A program made the position numbers and the translations under genes. From Clostridium sp. 28_17 (GTDB taxonomy: Bacteria; Bacillota; Clostridia; TANB77; CAG-508): 64,000 bases of DNA. Location of the stretch: positions 42,967 to 106,966 of the forward strand of contig MNRS01000019.1 of the NCBI GenBank assembly GCA_001916065.1. The letters run 5' to 3'. A model generated the notes under the pieces. The model was not told where the DNA came from, did no database searches, and saw nothing but the letters and a program-made list of their open reading frames with translations. Each line of letters opens with the position of its first letter. Positions within the stretch are counted from its first letter, which is position 1. Below are positions 8,461 to 17,472 of this stretch, piece after piece.

Positions 8461-8712
8461 ATGGAAAAAATATACAAGGAACCAAACAAATCAGAAACAG
8501 AAACAACAATAAATGTATTATATAGTGAAAATATGCTATCAATATATACAAACAAAGTGAATTTGCAAAAACAGCTCAACAAATTATTAGGAGCTCCTAC
8601 TAAAGAAGACAAAATTAAAAGAAGTATTGCAGGAAGCAGATGGAATATTTCATTAGATGATAAAACAAAAATACAAAAAATAATTCTAAAAGCCAATATA
8701 TATGAATTATAG
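8461..8712 (+). CDS. Conserved small protein of unknown function
   Basis: An 83-residue soluble protein (MEKIYKEPNKSETETTINVL at the start, RSIAGSRWNISLDD in the middle). GGGAG lies 8 bases before the ATG. It looks well folded and not a shadow: its codon use matches neighbours and no other reading frame here is plausible. I do not recognise the function. It lies between trmL and a Cof-type hydrolase. Confidence 0.55.
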   Translation: MEKIYKEPNKSETETTINVLYSENMLSIYTNKVNLQKQLNKLLGAPTKEDKIKRSIAGSRWNISLDDKTKIQKIILKANIYEL

Positions 8713-8774
8713 AATAATTATTAAATAAAATGGAAAAATAATATTATCAAAATTAGAAAAGGAAGAAGATCACA

Positions 8775-9563
8775 ATGGACAAAAAATTGATTGCGATAGA
8801 TTTAGATGGAACACTATTAAACAGTGACGGAATAGTAAGTGAGGTAACAAAATCACATTTACAAAAATTAAAAGAAAAAGGATATATAATAACAATAGCA
8901 ACAGGAAGAATTTTAAACAGAGCGCTTGTTGGAACAGATGGAGCAGAGTTTACAAATTATATTGTTAGTGACGCAGGAGCAGCCGTTTTTAAAAATAATG
9001 AAATAAACAAAGAGTGGGAAGAAGTATATGCACATGGATTATCAAAAGATATTGCTAAAAATATTTCTTCTTATTATGACAAAGATAAATTTATAACTAT
9101 AAATATATGTGATAGAAATAAGATACACCATTATGACCAAACAGTTAATATAACTGAATTTTTAGAGAATATAAACGAAATAATACATGTATCAGTATCA
9201 TTTATTAATAATGAATTTGTAGAAGAATATTTAAAAATATTTACAAAAAAATTTCCAATGTTAAAGGTAGAAATTATGCAAGATAGTTTTGGTGAAGTTA
9301 AATGGTTAGAAATTGCTCAAAATGGTGTTGAAAAATATAAAGGAATAGCTGAAGTTGCAAAATTAGAAGGAATTTTAAATGAAAATATTATTGCATTTGG
9401 CGATGGCTTAAATGATGTTGAAATGCTTAAAAAGTGTGGTGTTGGTGTTGCTATGCAAAATGCTTTGCCAGAAGTTAAAGAACAAGCCGATTATATTACT
9501 TCCAGAACTAATAATGAAAATGGAGTTGTAGAATTTTTAAAAGAATATTTAGTTGAAATATAA
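8775..9563 (+). CDS. Cof-type HAD hydrolase
   Basis: A 262-residue member of HAD subfamily IIB (Cof/YidA type). Motif I is IAIDLDGTLLNSDG, motif II is ITIATGR, a lysine appears in VEKYKGIAEVAK, and motif IV is IIAFGDGLNDVEMLKKCGVG. These enzymes dephosphorylate sugar phosphates, pyridoxal phosphate, FMN or thiamine-pathway intermediates with loose specificity. AAAGGAAG precedes the ATG. The gene ends 24 bases before the ABC exporter and is likely co-transcribed with it. Confidence 0.85.
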   Translation: MDKKLIAIDLDGTLLNSDGIVSEVTKSHLQKLKEKGYIITIATGRILNRALVGTDGAEFTNYIVSDAGAAVFKNNEINKEWEEVYAHGLSKDIAKNISSYYDKDKFITINICDRNKIHHYDQTVNITEFLENINEIIHVSVSFINNEFVEEYLKIFTKKFPMLKVEIMQDSFGEVKWLEIAQNGVEKYKGIAEVAKLEGILNENIIAFGDGLNDVEMLKKCGVGVAMQNALPEVKEQADYITSRTNNENGVVEFLKEYLVEI

Positions 9564-9587
9564 ATTATAGAAAAAGGAAGAAAAACA

Positions 9588-11315
9588 ATGGACGAAAAAT
9601 ATGGATTTTTTAAAGCACTAAAAGATTTGTTTAAATACTCAAAGGAAAATAAAAACAAATATATTTTAGGAACAATATTTATGATTATATTTGTAATTAC
9701 ATCAATGTTCTATACAACAATGAATTCAAAATTAATAGCAAATATAATGAGCCTAAACTTAGATAAAGCAATAAGATTAGTTGTTATATGTGCACTTTTA
9801 AGAATATTTTCAATAACATTCTGCCATAATCAATACAGAAGAATTGTAATTAAGGCAGGAGAAGAAATATCAGCTACAATACAAAAAAAGATATATTCAA
9901 AAGTACTTAATTTATCAATGTCATCATTTGAAAATATGAAATCAGGAAAAATATTTACAACAATAAAAGCAGCAGATAGCGGAATGATGAGCACAATAAG
10001 CCAATTATTACAGGAAAGTGCATATGTGGCAACATCTGTTGTAATGCTATTTGTAATATATTTTATAGATTGGAAAATAGGGTTAGGGGTAACAGCAATA
10101 TCAGCAATAAGCCTTCTTTTATTTAAAATACAATTAGATAAATCAAAAAAATATTTAAAATCAGAGTTTGAATATGCAGATAATTACTCAACACTAGTAA
10201 ATGAAACAACTAGAGGATTTAAAGAAATAAAGGCATTAGATTTAAAAGAAAAATGCTTTAATATTTTTGGAAATGATATTGATAATTTAAAAGATACAAG
10301 AATAACAAGAAGGCTATTAGGGAAAACAGTAAATACATCAAAATGGACAATAAGAATTATTGGAGATGCTATTATTTTACTATATATAATAGAACAATTG
10401 AGAATTTCAGCAATGGACATAGAAACTGCAATGATGGTAATTACATATATGACAAACATAGTAGATGATGTGTTCCATAGAATAATTGAACATGACTTTG
10501 GAATTTCAGAATTTACAGCAAATATGAGAAGAGTAAAATCTTTATTAGAAGATGAAGAGCTAGAAAAAGAAAAATTCGGTACAAAAGAGTATAAGAATAT
10601 AAAAGGAAACATTGAATTGAAAAATGTTACATTTGCATATTCTAAGGACAAAATATTAAATGATATTTCATTTGAAATAAAGGCTAAAAAGAAAAATGCT
10701 TTAGTTGGACTGAGTGGAAGTGGAAAATCTACAATATTCAAATTATTATTAAAACAATACGACAATTATGATGGGCAAATATTAATTGATGGATATGATA
10801 TTAGAGATTTTTCAGAGAAAAGTTTACGAAATGCAATTTCTGTTGTTAACCAAGAGCCAATGCTATTTAATATGAGTATAAAAGAGAATTTATTAATGGT
10901 AAAACCAGATGCGACAGATGAACAAATACAACAGGCTTGTAAACTTGCAAGTATTCATGAGTTTATTGAAACTCTACCACATAAATATGACGAAATTTTA
11001 TTAGAAAATAATAATAACATATCTGTAGGACAAAAACAAAGAATTGCAATTGCTAGGTCAATATTAAAAGATACTCCTATTATTTTATTTGATGAGGTTA
11101 CAAGTGCATTAGATAAGGAGAGTAAGAAAAATATTGAAGAAACTATAAATGAAATTGCAAAGGTTAAAACTGTTGTTGTAATAGCCCATACTTTAGATAG
11201 TATTGATAATTTTGATAATATTGTTTGTTTGAAAAATGGTGTTATTGTTGAAGAGGGGAGTCATAATGATTTGATAAATGAAAAAGGTATGTATTATAAT
11301 TTGCTTAATATATAG
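9588..11315 (+). CDS. ABC exporter (fused permease and ATPase)
   Basis: A 575-residue half-transporter. The first 300 residues hold about six membrane spans (for example YILGTIFMIIFVITSMF). The nucleotide-binding domain follows: Walker A GLSGSGKST, Q-loop VVNQEP, Walker B IILFDEVTSALD with the catalytic glutamate, and H-loop IAHTLDS. The signature loop reads ISVGQKQR, so the usual LSGGQ has Ser-Val instead of Ser-Gly-Gly spacing, a mild deviation. It should work as a homodimer exporting lipid, peptide or drug; the substrate is unknown. A terminator follows. Confidence 0.88.
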   Translation: MDEKYGFFKALKDLFKYSKENKNKYILGTIFMIIFVITSMFYTTMNSKLIANIMSLNLDKAIRLVVICALLRIFSITFCHNQYRRIVIKAGEEISATIQKKIYSKVLNLSMSSFENMKSGKIFTTIKAADSGMMSTISQLLQESAYVATSVVMLFVIYFIDWKIGLGVTAISAISLLLFKIQLDKSKKYLKSEFEYADNYSTLVNETTRGFKEIKALDLKEKCFNIFGNDIDNLKDTRITRRLLGKTVNTSKWTIRIIGDAIILLYIIEQLRISAMDIETAMMVITYMTNIVDDVFHRIIEHDFGISEFTANMRRVKSLLEDEELEKEKFGTKEYKNIKGNIELKNVTFAYSKDKILNDISFEIKAKKKNALVGLSGSGKSTIFKLLLKQYDNYDGQILIDGYDIRDFSEKSLRNAISVVNQEPMLFNMSIKENLLMVKPDATDEQIQQACKLASIHEFIETLPHKYDEILLENNNNISVGQKQRIAIARSILKDTPIILFDEVTSALDKESKKNIEETINEIAKVKTVVVIAHTLDSIDNFDNIVCLKNGVIVEEGSHNDLINEKGMYYNLLNI

Positions 11316-11320
11316 AATGA

Positions 11321-11362
11321 AAAGAGTAGACTTTGAAATTAATTCTTTAAAATCTACTCTTT
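11321..11362 (+). terminator. Intrinsic terminator after ABC exporter
   Basis: 10-bp perfect stem AAAGAGTAGA / TCTACTCTTT with a 22-base loop. The T-run is short (TTTATT), so termination may be partial. Confidence 0.55.
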
Positions 11363-11496
11363 ATTGGGCTATCACGTTTGCCTAAGGGCTTTTTGGTATA
11401 ATTCACACATTTTCCTAACGACCTTTTGAATAAAAAGTACTTTTAATTTCTAAATTTATGTGATAGAATATCAAAAAAACGGAAGGGAAAATAAAA

Positions 11497-12615
11497 ATGA
11501 AAGATATAAGAATAGAAAAATTAGCACACAATTTATTAACATACTCAATAGACTTAAAAGGAAACGACAACATACTAATAGAGGTATTAGGAGAAGACGG
11601 GATACCATTAGCAAAAGAACTTATGAGACAAGCAGAACAAATGAAAGCAAAACCATATTTCAACATAGTAAATTACGAACTATTAAGGATAATGTTAGAA
11701 AACGCAACAGAAGAACAAATCAAACTATATGGAAAACACGATGAAACAAGAATGAAAGATATGGACGCATATATAGGAATAAGAGCAACATCAAACACAT
11801 CAGAATTATCAAAAATAGATAGCAAAATAATGAATATGTACAACAAATATTACACAGTACCCGTACACTTTGAAGAAAGAGTAAAAAGAACAAAGTGGTG
11901 TATATTAAGATATCCAAATAATTCGATGGCACAAATGAGCAAAATGACATTAGAAGAATTTGAAGATTTTTATTTCAATGTATGTAATTTAGACTATTCA
12001 AAAATGTCAAAAGCAATGGATAATTTAAAAGATTTAATGAATAAAACAGATAAAGTACATATTGTAGGACCTGGTACAGATTTAACATTTAGCATAAAAG
12101 GAATATCAGCAGAAAAATACATGGGAACATTCAATATTCCAGACGGAGAAGTAGCATCCGCTCCTGTAAAAGAAAGTGTAAATGGATTTATCACATACAA
12201 TACTGAAACAACATATAATGGATATACATTCAATAATATAAGATTTGAATTTGAAAATGGAAAAATAGTAAAAGCAACAGCAAATAATACGGAAATGATA
12301 AATAAAATATTAGACACTGATGATGGTGCACGTTATATTGGCGAATTTGCATTTGGACTAAATCCATATGTAGAAAGACCAATTGGAGACACACTATTTG
12401 ACGAAAAAATAAAAGGAAGTTTTCACTTTACACCAGGAGATGCACTAGAAGAAAGTGACAATGGAAATAGATCAAGTATTCATTGGGATATAGTAAATAT
12501 TCAAAGAAAAGAATATGGCGGAGGAGAAATATATTTTGATGATGCCCTAATCAGAAAAGATGGAATATTTGTATTACCAGAATTACAAGCACTAAACCCA
12601 GAAAATTTAATATAA
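11497..12615 (+). CDS. M29-family aminopeptidase
   Basis: A 372-residue cytosolic metallo-aminopeptidase of family M29 (AmpS/AmpT/PepS). The metal-ligand regions are visible: IPDGEVASAPV, GEFAFGLNP, GSFHFTPG and SSIHWDIV, which carry the conserved Glu, Glu, His and His/Asp ligands. The length is close to the usual 370-410. It removes N-terminal residues from peptides for amino-acid recycling. AAGGGAA precedes the ATG. The RusA-like gene follows after 16 bases. Confidence 0.88.
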   Translation: MKDIRIEKLAHNLLTYSIDLKGNDNILIEVLGEDGIPLAKELMRQAEQMKAKPYFNIVNYELLRIMLENATEEQIKLYGKHDETRMKDMDAYIGIRATSNTSELSKIDSKIMNMYNKYYTVPVHFEERVKRTKWCILRYPNNSMAQMSKMTLEEFEDFYFNVCNLDYSKMSKAMDNLKDLMNKTDKVHIVGPGTDLTFSIKGISAEKYMGTFNIPDGEVASAPVKESVNGFITYNTETTYNGYTFNNIRFEFENGKIVKATANNTEMINKILDTDDGARYIGEFAFGLNPYVERPIGDTLFDEKIKGSFHFTPGDALEESDNGNRSSIHWDIVNIQRKEYGGGEIYFDDALIRKDGIFVLPELQALNPENLI

Positions 12616-12631
12616 TACAAGGAGAAAACAA

Positions 12632-13042
12632 ATGATATACGAATTTGAAGTACCAGGAAAAGTAATAGGAAAAGGAAGACCGAGACTAAACTCATACACA
12701 GGAGTAGTCTACACGCCAACAAGAACAAAAGACTACGAAGCATTAGTAGAACAATATTTTTTACTAAAATATCCACGATTTAAAGCCTTAGAAGGAAGAA
12801 TAAAAGTAAATATAATAGCATATTTTTCAATACCAAAAACAACCAAAAAATCAGACATAAACGAAATGTTAGAAAACAATATAAGTCCAACCAAAAAACC
12901 AGATATAGACAACATTGTAAAAGCAATTTTAGACAGTATGAACAAATTTGCCTTTAAGGATGATAATCAAATTACAAAATTAGAAGTAGAAAAGAAATAT
13001 GCCATAGAAGATAAAGTTTATGTAAAAATAGAAGAATACTAA
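12632..13042 (+). CDS. RusA-family Holliday junction resolvase-like nuclease
   Basis: A 136-residue protein of the RusA fold. The opening FEVPGKVIGKGRPRL with GVVYTP and the acidic block KKPDIDNIVKAILDSMNK plus FKDDNQI give the catalytic Asp set (DxDN, D, D) that cuts four-way DNA junctions as a dimer. Most RusA genes belong to lambdoid or Gram-positive prophages. Here the gene is in a housekeeping transcript behind an aminopeptidase, with no phage genes nearby. A terminator overlaps its last codons. Confidence 0.85.
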   Translation: MIYEFEVPGKVIGKGRPRLNSYTGVVYTPTRTKDYEALVEQYFLLKYPRFKALEGRIKVNIIAYFSIPKTTKKSDINEMLENNISPTKKPDIDNIVKAILDSMNKFAFKDDNQITKLEVEKKYAIEDKVYVKIEEY

Positions 13043-13070
13043 AATACTATTAGTATTCTTTTGGCTTTTT
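13034..13070 (+). terminator. Intrinsic terminator overlapping the rusA-like stop
   Basis: 8-bp stem GAATACTA / TAGTATTC; the left arm includes the last codons. TTTTGGCTTTTT follows. Confidence 0.65.
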
Positions 13071-13121
13071 AGAGAGACATTTGCCATCAAAAAGGACATT
13101 TTCAAATAAGAAGGATGCAAT

Positions 13122-13619
13122 ATGAAAGAAATACCTTACAATAGAAATAATGTCATCGAATATGCCAGAAAATGGGCATATGGAAGAAACCCACAATATT
13201 ATAATTTTGATAATGTAGGAGGAGACTGCACAAGTTTTGTGTCACAATGCATATATGCAGGCTCAAAAGTAATGAACTATTCAAAACAAAATGGATGGTA
13301 TTATATTAACGGAAACAACAAATCACCATCATGGAGTGGTGTAGAATTCTTACACAATTTTTTGACTAAAAATAAATCAGTAGGTCCATATGGAAATGAA
13401 GTAGGACAGGATAAAATTGCATTAGGAGATATAGCACAACTTTCATTTGATGGAGATAAATTCTCACATAGTTTAGTCATAGTAAAAATAGAAGATAACA
13501 CAGATTTAAATCAAGTATTTATTAGTTCACATACATTTGATTCATTTAATAAAAGAATATTAGAATATAATTATGAAAAAATAAGATTCATACACATAGA
13601 AGGAGTAAGAAAAAATTAA
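13122..13619 (+). CDS. Amidase_6-type putative peptidase
   Basis: A 165-residue protein of the amidase_6 family. The start YNRNNVIEYARKWAYGRNPQ is followed by GGDCTSFVSQCIYAGS, which holds the presumed catalytic cysteine, and FSHSLVIVK, which holds the histidine. This papain-like (NlpC-related) fold is found in clostridial secreted and spore-associated proteins. No signal peptide is seen, so this copy may act inside the cell, perhaps in the mother cell or forespore (inference). GAAGGA lies before the ATG. Confidence 0.8.
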   Translation: MKEIPYNRNNVIEYARKWAYGRNPQYYNFDNVGGDCTSFVSQCIYAGSKVMNYSKQNGWYYINGNNKSPSWSGVEFLHNFLTKNKSVGPYGNEVGQDKIALGDIAQLSFDGDKFSHSLVIVKIEDNTDLNQVFISSHTFDSFNKRILEYNYEKIRFIHIEGVRKN

Positions 13620-13710
13620 GAAGACCTTTTAAGAACAGTCACCCAAAGGACATAAAATGACATAAAAGACAAACAATACGTATAGACATTATATAGAAAG
13701 GGGATGTTGT

Positions 13711-14487
13711 ATGAAAATTATTAGTATAAGAAAGAAAACAATATTCAAAATAAGCAGTGCAATATTGTTTGTTATGGTAATATGTATATTTACGCAATCA
13801 TTTGGAATGCAGCATTACTACAAAGTTGATTTTTCAACGGGATTAGTAACAGCAACAATTTTAAATGTTAGAAGTGGCCCAGGTGTTAATTACAATATAG
13901 TAGCAACAGTCAAGAAAAATGAATACATAAGAGTATTTGCAGGAGTTGGAGATTGGTATATCGTTCAGGTTGAAGGTGATTATGTAGGAGCAGTAAGCAA
14001 AAAATATGTAAAAGCAATTTATCCAAACTCAAGTGGTGGAACGACATCAGGAAGCACAAGTTCAGGTAGTTCAAGTTCTGGAAACACAACAAACACAAGT
14101 ACAATGAGTAGTGATGAAAAGGAAGTTTTTGATTTAATAAACAAGCAAAGAACTAATAATGGATTAACTGCATTAAAAATGGATTCTGAAGTTTTAAATG
14201 TTGCAAGAATAAAAGCAAAAGATATGGTAGACAATAATTACTTCTCACATAATTCACCAACTTACGGTTCTCCATTTGATATGTTGAATAGTTTTAAAGT
14301 ATCATATAAAACTGCCGGAGAAAATATTGCAGGAAATTCAAGTAATAGTGCAGCCGTTACAGCCTGGATGAATTCATCTGGACATAAGGCAAATATTTTA
14401 AATTCTTCTTTTAACTATACAGGAATAGGTGTTATAAAAAGCAATAAATATGGAAAAGTGTATGTTCAAATATTTATAGGAAAATAG
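13711..14487 (+). CDS. Secreted SH3b plus CAP (SCP-like) domain protein
   Basis: A 258-residue exported protein. A signal anchor spans about residues 11-30 (FKISSAILFVMVICIFTQSF). A bacterial SH3 domain follows (TATILNVRSGPGVNYNIVAT ... GDWYIVQVEG), then a Gly/Ser/Thr linker, then a CAP domain with VFDLINKQRTNNGL, DMVDNNYFSHNSP, AGENIAGNS and MNSSGHKANILN. SH3b domains bind peptidoglycan. YkwD-like CAP domains are common on spore and cell surfaces of Firmicutes but their activity is unclear. AAAGGGG precedes the ATG and a terminator follows. Confidence 0.88.
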   Translation: MKIISIRKKTIFKISSAILFVMVICIFTQSFGMQHYYKVDFSTGLVTATILNVRSGPGVNYNIVATVKKNEYIRVFAGVGDWYIVQVEGDYVGAVSKKYVKAIYPNSSGGTTSGSTSSGSSSSGNTTNTSTMSSDEKEVFDLINKQRTNNGLTALKMDSEVLNVARIKAKDMVDNNYFSHNSPTYGSPFDMLNSFKVSYKTAGENIAGNSSNSAAVTAWMNSSGHKANILNSSFNYTGIGVIKSNKYGKVYVQIFIGK

Positions 14488-14515
14488 AAAATGTCCTCTT
14501 AAAAGAGGCATTTTT
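14488..14515 (+). terminator. Intrinsic terminator
   Basis: AAATG-T-CCTCTT pairs with AAGAGG-CATTT, one T bulged, followed by a T-run. Confidence 0.75.
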
Positions 14516-14577
14516 CAATGATGTACGCAAAAGAACAGTCCAAAAACGAACATCATACAATATAATAGGTGATGTAA

Positions 14578-15090
14578 ATGAAAAATATCATAAAAAGTTT
14601 ATATGAAGATGCAAAAAATATAAAAGAAAAAGATCCAGCATGTAGAAACGTGTTAGAAGCAATAATTCTGTATCCAGGTTTTCACGCAATAGTTTTCCAT
14701 AGAATAGCACATTTTTTATACAATAAGAACCTATATTTTTTAGCAAGATTAATATCACAAATTGCAAGGCATATAACAGGAATAGAAATACATCCTGGTG
14801 CAAAAATAGGAAGAAGACTATTAATTGACCATGGAATGGGGGTAGTAATCGGAGAAACTGCAACAATAGGAAATGATTGTACAATATACCACAATAGTAC
14901 ACTCGGAGGAACCGGAAAAGACAAATACAAAAGACATCCAGATATAGGAAATAATGTAATGGTAGGTTCTGGAGCAAAAGTTTTGGGCCCAATAAAAATA
15001 GGAAACAATGTTAAAATAGGAGCAAATAGCGTAGTATTAAAAAACATACCAGATAATGAAACAGTTGTACGGAGTACCACGGAAATATAA
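14578..15090 (+). CDS. cysE: Serine O-acetyltransferase (C-terminal frameshift)
   Basis: A 170-residue hexapeptide-repeat acetyltransferase that makes O-acetylserine from serine and acetyl-CoA, the first step of cysteine synthesis. An N-terminal helical part is followed by left-handed beta-helix turns: GIEIHPGAKIGRRLLIDHG, GVVIGETATIGNDC, YHNSTLGGTGKD. The catalytic His is in DHG. The expected late motif VVGVPxR is broken: after ETVV the frame reads RSTTEI and stops. Removing the C at 15070 restores VV-GVPRKYNHNKK and an extension to a later TAA. The core and active site are intact, so partial activity is possible. Confidence 0.82.
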   Translation: MKNIIKSLYEDAKNIKEKDPACRNVLEAIILYPGFHAIVFHRIAHFLYNKNLYFLARLISQIARHITGIEIHPGAKIGRRLLIDHGMGVVIGETATIGNDCTIYHNSTLGGTGKDKYKRHPDIGNNVMVGSGAKVLGPIKIGNNVKIGANSVVLKNIPDNETVVRSTTEI

Positions 15091-15179
15091 CCACAACAAA
15101 AAAAGCATAAATACACTTGTTTTTTTATTATAAAGGTGATAAAATGTAAAAAAATTGAGATTAGCCGGAGGTACCACAA

Positions 15180-16847
15180 ATGTATGAAAGAAGTGCAATA
15201 GTATTAGAAAAAAATTTTAACACAATATTAGGATTTGACAAAAAACCTAATTTAAAAACAATATATAAAGATTACAAAGAAATAACAGAAGAAATACAAA
15301 AGTACCAATCTATACTTGAAGAAGAAGATAAAGTAATAAATGAATTTGATGAAATAGCAAACGAAATAAGAAAAATTCAGCAAGAACAAAAAAAATTATA
15401 TAAATCTAACATAAAATTAGAAGAAGACAGAAACCAACTATTTGACAACCTAGAAGATGAACCAGAAGTTATAGAAAAAAAATTACTAAAAATAGAAACC
15501 ACTGTTTCAGAAAACAATCAAAAACTAGAAGAAATAAGAGAAAAATATATAAAAACAATAACAGAATTTGAACAAAAACAACAAGACAGAAATGCATGCT
15601 CAAAAGACAAAAGAGCAGAAGAAAAGAAACATCTACAATTAATTGAAAAAATAACAAATGATTTTAAAGAAATAGATAAAGAAATGGTTAAAAATATCAA
15701 AACATTTATAAGCACAGACGAAGAAGCAGTAAAAACAAATATAATAGAAATAATGATAGAAAATGGTAAAGACGAAAGAATACCATTCAATAAAGCAATA
15801 ATAGAAAATGCCGTAAACACAAGAATCACAATAGCCAGAAGAGAAGCAGAATGCTATATGGCTATATTTGAAAAAACAAGAAGGTTATTAACAGAACTAA
15901 ATAATGACGACATAAAAATGGACAAATACAATAAAACATTACGTGATGTCAGTGCAAAACTAGCATTTTTAAAAGCCATGAAATTATATATAGTAAGTTT
16001 CTTAGACAATGAAAGAATGTCAACAATAAATGGAATCAAGATTCACAATAAATTAATGGAAGAGGCTTGCGAAAATTTCACTGCAGATATGGAACAAGTT
16101 AGAAAATTATACGAATTAATCATACGTGAAATTACTAATAAATCAAGCAAAAAAGCATACAAAGAATTGTATAACAAAGAATATCTAAAAAATATAGAAG
16201 ACAAAGAAAAAAACTTTGAAGAAGAAGTAAACAATATAAGAGTAAATGCCGGAGCAATAATAAACTCAAACTATTGGAGAATCGAAGAAATAAAAAACAT
16301 TTATGATGTATTTCAAAATGAAGTAACACAAAAATTTGGAAAAGACTTATCAGAATTCCAACCTCAAGAAGAAAACGAAGAAGAAATAGAGGAAAAAGCA
16401 GAAATAGAAGATGACATCTTTAAAACAAAAATTTCAGACGAAGACACAGAATATGTAGAAGAATTTGAATTTGATGACGACGATGAATATAACGAAGCAG
16501 ACAATGAAAAAGAATACTACGAAGATGAAGAAGAATATGAAGATGACGAAGAATACGAAGCTGACTATGAAGAAGACGAAGAATATGAAGACGAATATGA
16601 CGACAATTTTGAAGATGATGATCAATATGAAGATGACGGAGAAGAATTTGATGACGAGTACGAGGACGAATATGAAGATGATGAAGACGACTATGATGAT
16701 GAGTATGAAGACGAGTATGATGACGAAGACGAAAATGACGAAGATGATGAAAAAATAGAAAAAACAGATTCAAACAAAAAAGAAAATACAAAATCAAATA
16801 GCAAGAAAGGAATATTTAACAAATTCTTTAAAGACAAAAGAAGTTAA
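15180..16847 (+). CDS. Coiled-coil protein with long acidic tail
   Basis: A 555-residue cytosolic protein I do not recognise. About residues 1-390 are helical and highly charged with heptad-like stretches (KYQSILEEEDKVINEFDEIA and KLYKSNIKLEEDRNQL). From about residue 395 to 530 the sequence is almost only Asp, Glu and Tyr (repeats such as EYEDEYDD). It ends in a short basic tail (KKGIFNKFFKDKRS). GGAGGT 8 bases before the ATG supports the start. Polyacidic tails can mimic nucleic acid or bind basic proteins and metal ions; that is inference. It precedes pth. Confidence 0.6.
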   Translation: MYERSAIVLEKNFNTILGFDKKPNLKTIYKDYKEITEEIQKYQSILEEEDKVINEFDEIANEIRKIQQEQKKLYKSNIKLEEDRNQLFDNLEDEPEVIEKKLLKIETTVSENNQKLEEIREKYIKTITEFEQKQQDRNACSKDKRAEEKKHLQLIEKITNDFKEIDKEMVKNIKTFISTDEEAVKTNIIEIMIENGKDERIPFNKAIIENAVNTRITIARREAECYMAIFEKTRRLLTELNNDDIKMDKYNKTLRDVSAKLAFLKAMKLYIVSFLDNERMSTINGIKIHNKLMEEACENFTADMEQVRKLYELIIREITNKSSKKAYKELYNKEYLKNIEDKEKNFEEEVNNIRVNAGAIINSNYWRIEEIKNIYDVFQNEVTQKFGKDLSEFQPQEENEEEIEEKAEIEDDIFKTKISDEDTEYVEEFEFDDDDEYNEADNEKEYYEDEEEYEDDEEYEADYEEDEEYEDEYDDNFEDDDQYEDDGEEFDDEYEDEYEDDEDDYDDEYEDEYDDEDENDEDDEKIEKTDSNKKENTKSNSKKGIFNKFFKDKRS

Positions 16848-16863
16848 TATAAAAGAAAGGGGT

Positions 16864-16892
16864 TAATCAATTAAAAAATAGACAATTGATTA
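16864..16892 (+). promoter_or_regulatory. Hairpin between a distant SD and the pth start
   Basis: Perfect 9-bp stem TAATCAATT / AATTGATTA with an 11-base loop. The only good ribosome binding site before pth (AGAAAGGGG, ending at 16862) is 40 bases from the ATG. Folding this hairpin would bring it to about 11 bases. The role is inferred. Confidence 0.35.
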
Positions 16893-16902
16893 TACAAGAA
16901 AA

Positions 16903-17460
16903 ATGTATTTAATAGTTGGATTAGGAAACCCAGAAAACGAATATGCACACACAAGGCACAACATGGGATTTGATACAATAAATGAAGTAGCAGAAAAAAA
17001 CAACATAAATATAACAAAATCAAAATTCAAGGGATTATATGAAACAGGAATAATACAAGGAAAAAAAGTAATATTATTAAAACCACAAACATATATGAAC
17101 TTAAGTGGAGAATCAATAAAAGAAGTGGTAAATTTCTATAATATTGAACCAAAAGAAATTATTGTTATATATGATGACATTGACATAGAAAAAGGAAAAA
17201 TAAAATTAAGAAAAAAAGGTGGAGCCGGTTCACACAATGGAATGAAGTCGGTTGTAGAAGAACTAAATACAACAGACTTCGCACGAATAAGAGTAGGGAT
17301 AGGACAACCAGAATTCAAAAGTGACATGATTAATTACGTTATAGGGAAAATTCCAGAAGATGAACAAAAAATTTTAAAAGAAGGAACACACAAAGCAGCA
17401 GAAGCAGTAGAAGAAATTCTGAAAAATGGAATAGATATTGCAATGAACAAGTTTAATTAG
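16903..17460 (+). CDS. pth: Peptidyl-tRNA hydrolase
   Basis: A 185-residue enzyme that frees tRNA from abortive peptidyl-tRNA and is essential in bacteria. Motifs: LIVGLGNPENEYAHTRHNMG with the conserved Asn and catalytic His, KPQTYMNLSGES, IVIYDDIDIEKGKIKLR with the catalytic Asp, and GGAGSHNGMKSV. The length is typical. No ribosome binding site lies directly before the ATG; a purine-rich one sits 40 bases upstream across a hairpin. The RNase E/G gene follows after 12 bases, so the two are co-transcribed. Confidence 0.95.
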   Translation: MYLIVGLGNPENEYAHTRHNMGFDTINEVAEKNNINITKSKFKGLYETGIIQGKKVILLKPQTYMNLSGESIKEVVNFYNIEPKEIIVIYDDIDIEKGKIKLRKKGGAGSHNGMKSVVEELNTTDFARIRVGIGQPEFKSDMINYVIGKIPEDEQKILKEGTHKAAEAVEEILKNGIDIAMNKFN

Positions 17461-17472
17461 AAGGGAAAAAAT

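Noticed and set aside
16420..16797. Long ORFs on either strand inside the acidic-tail gene
   Set aside because: They are shadows of the GAN/GAY-rich coding sequence and have no ribosome binding sites.
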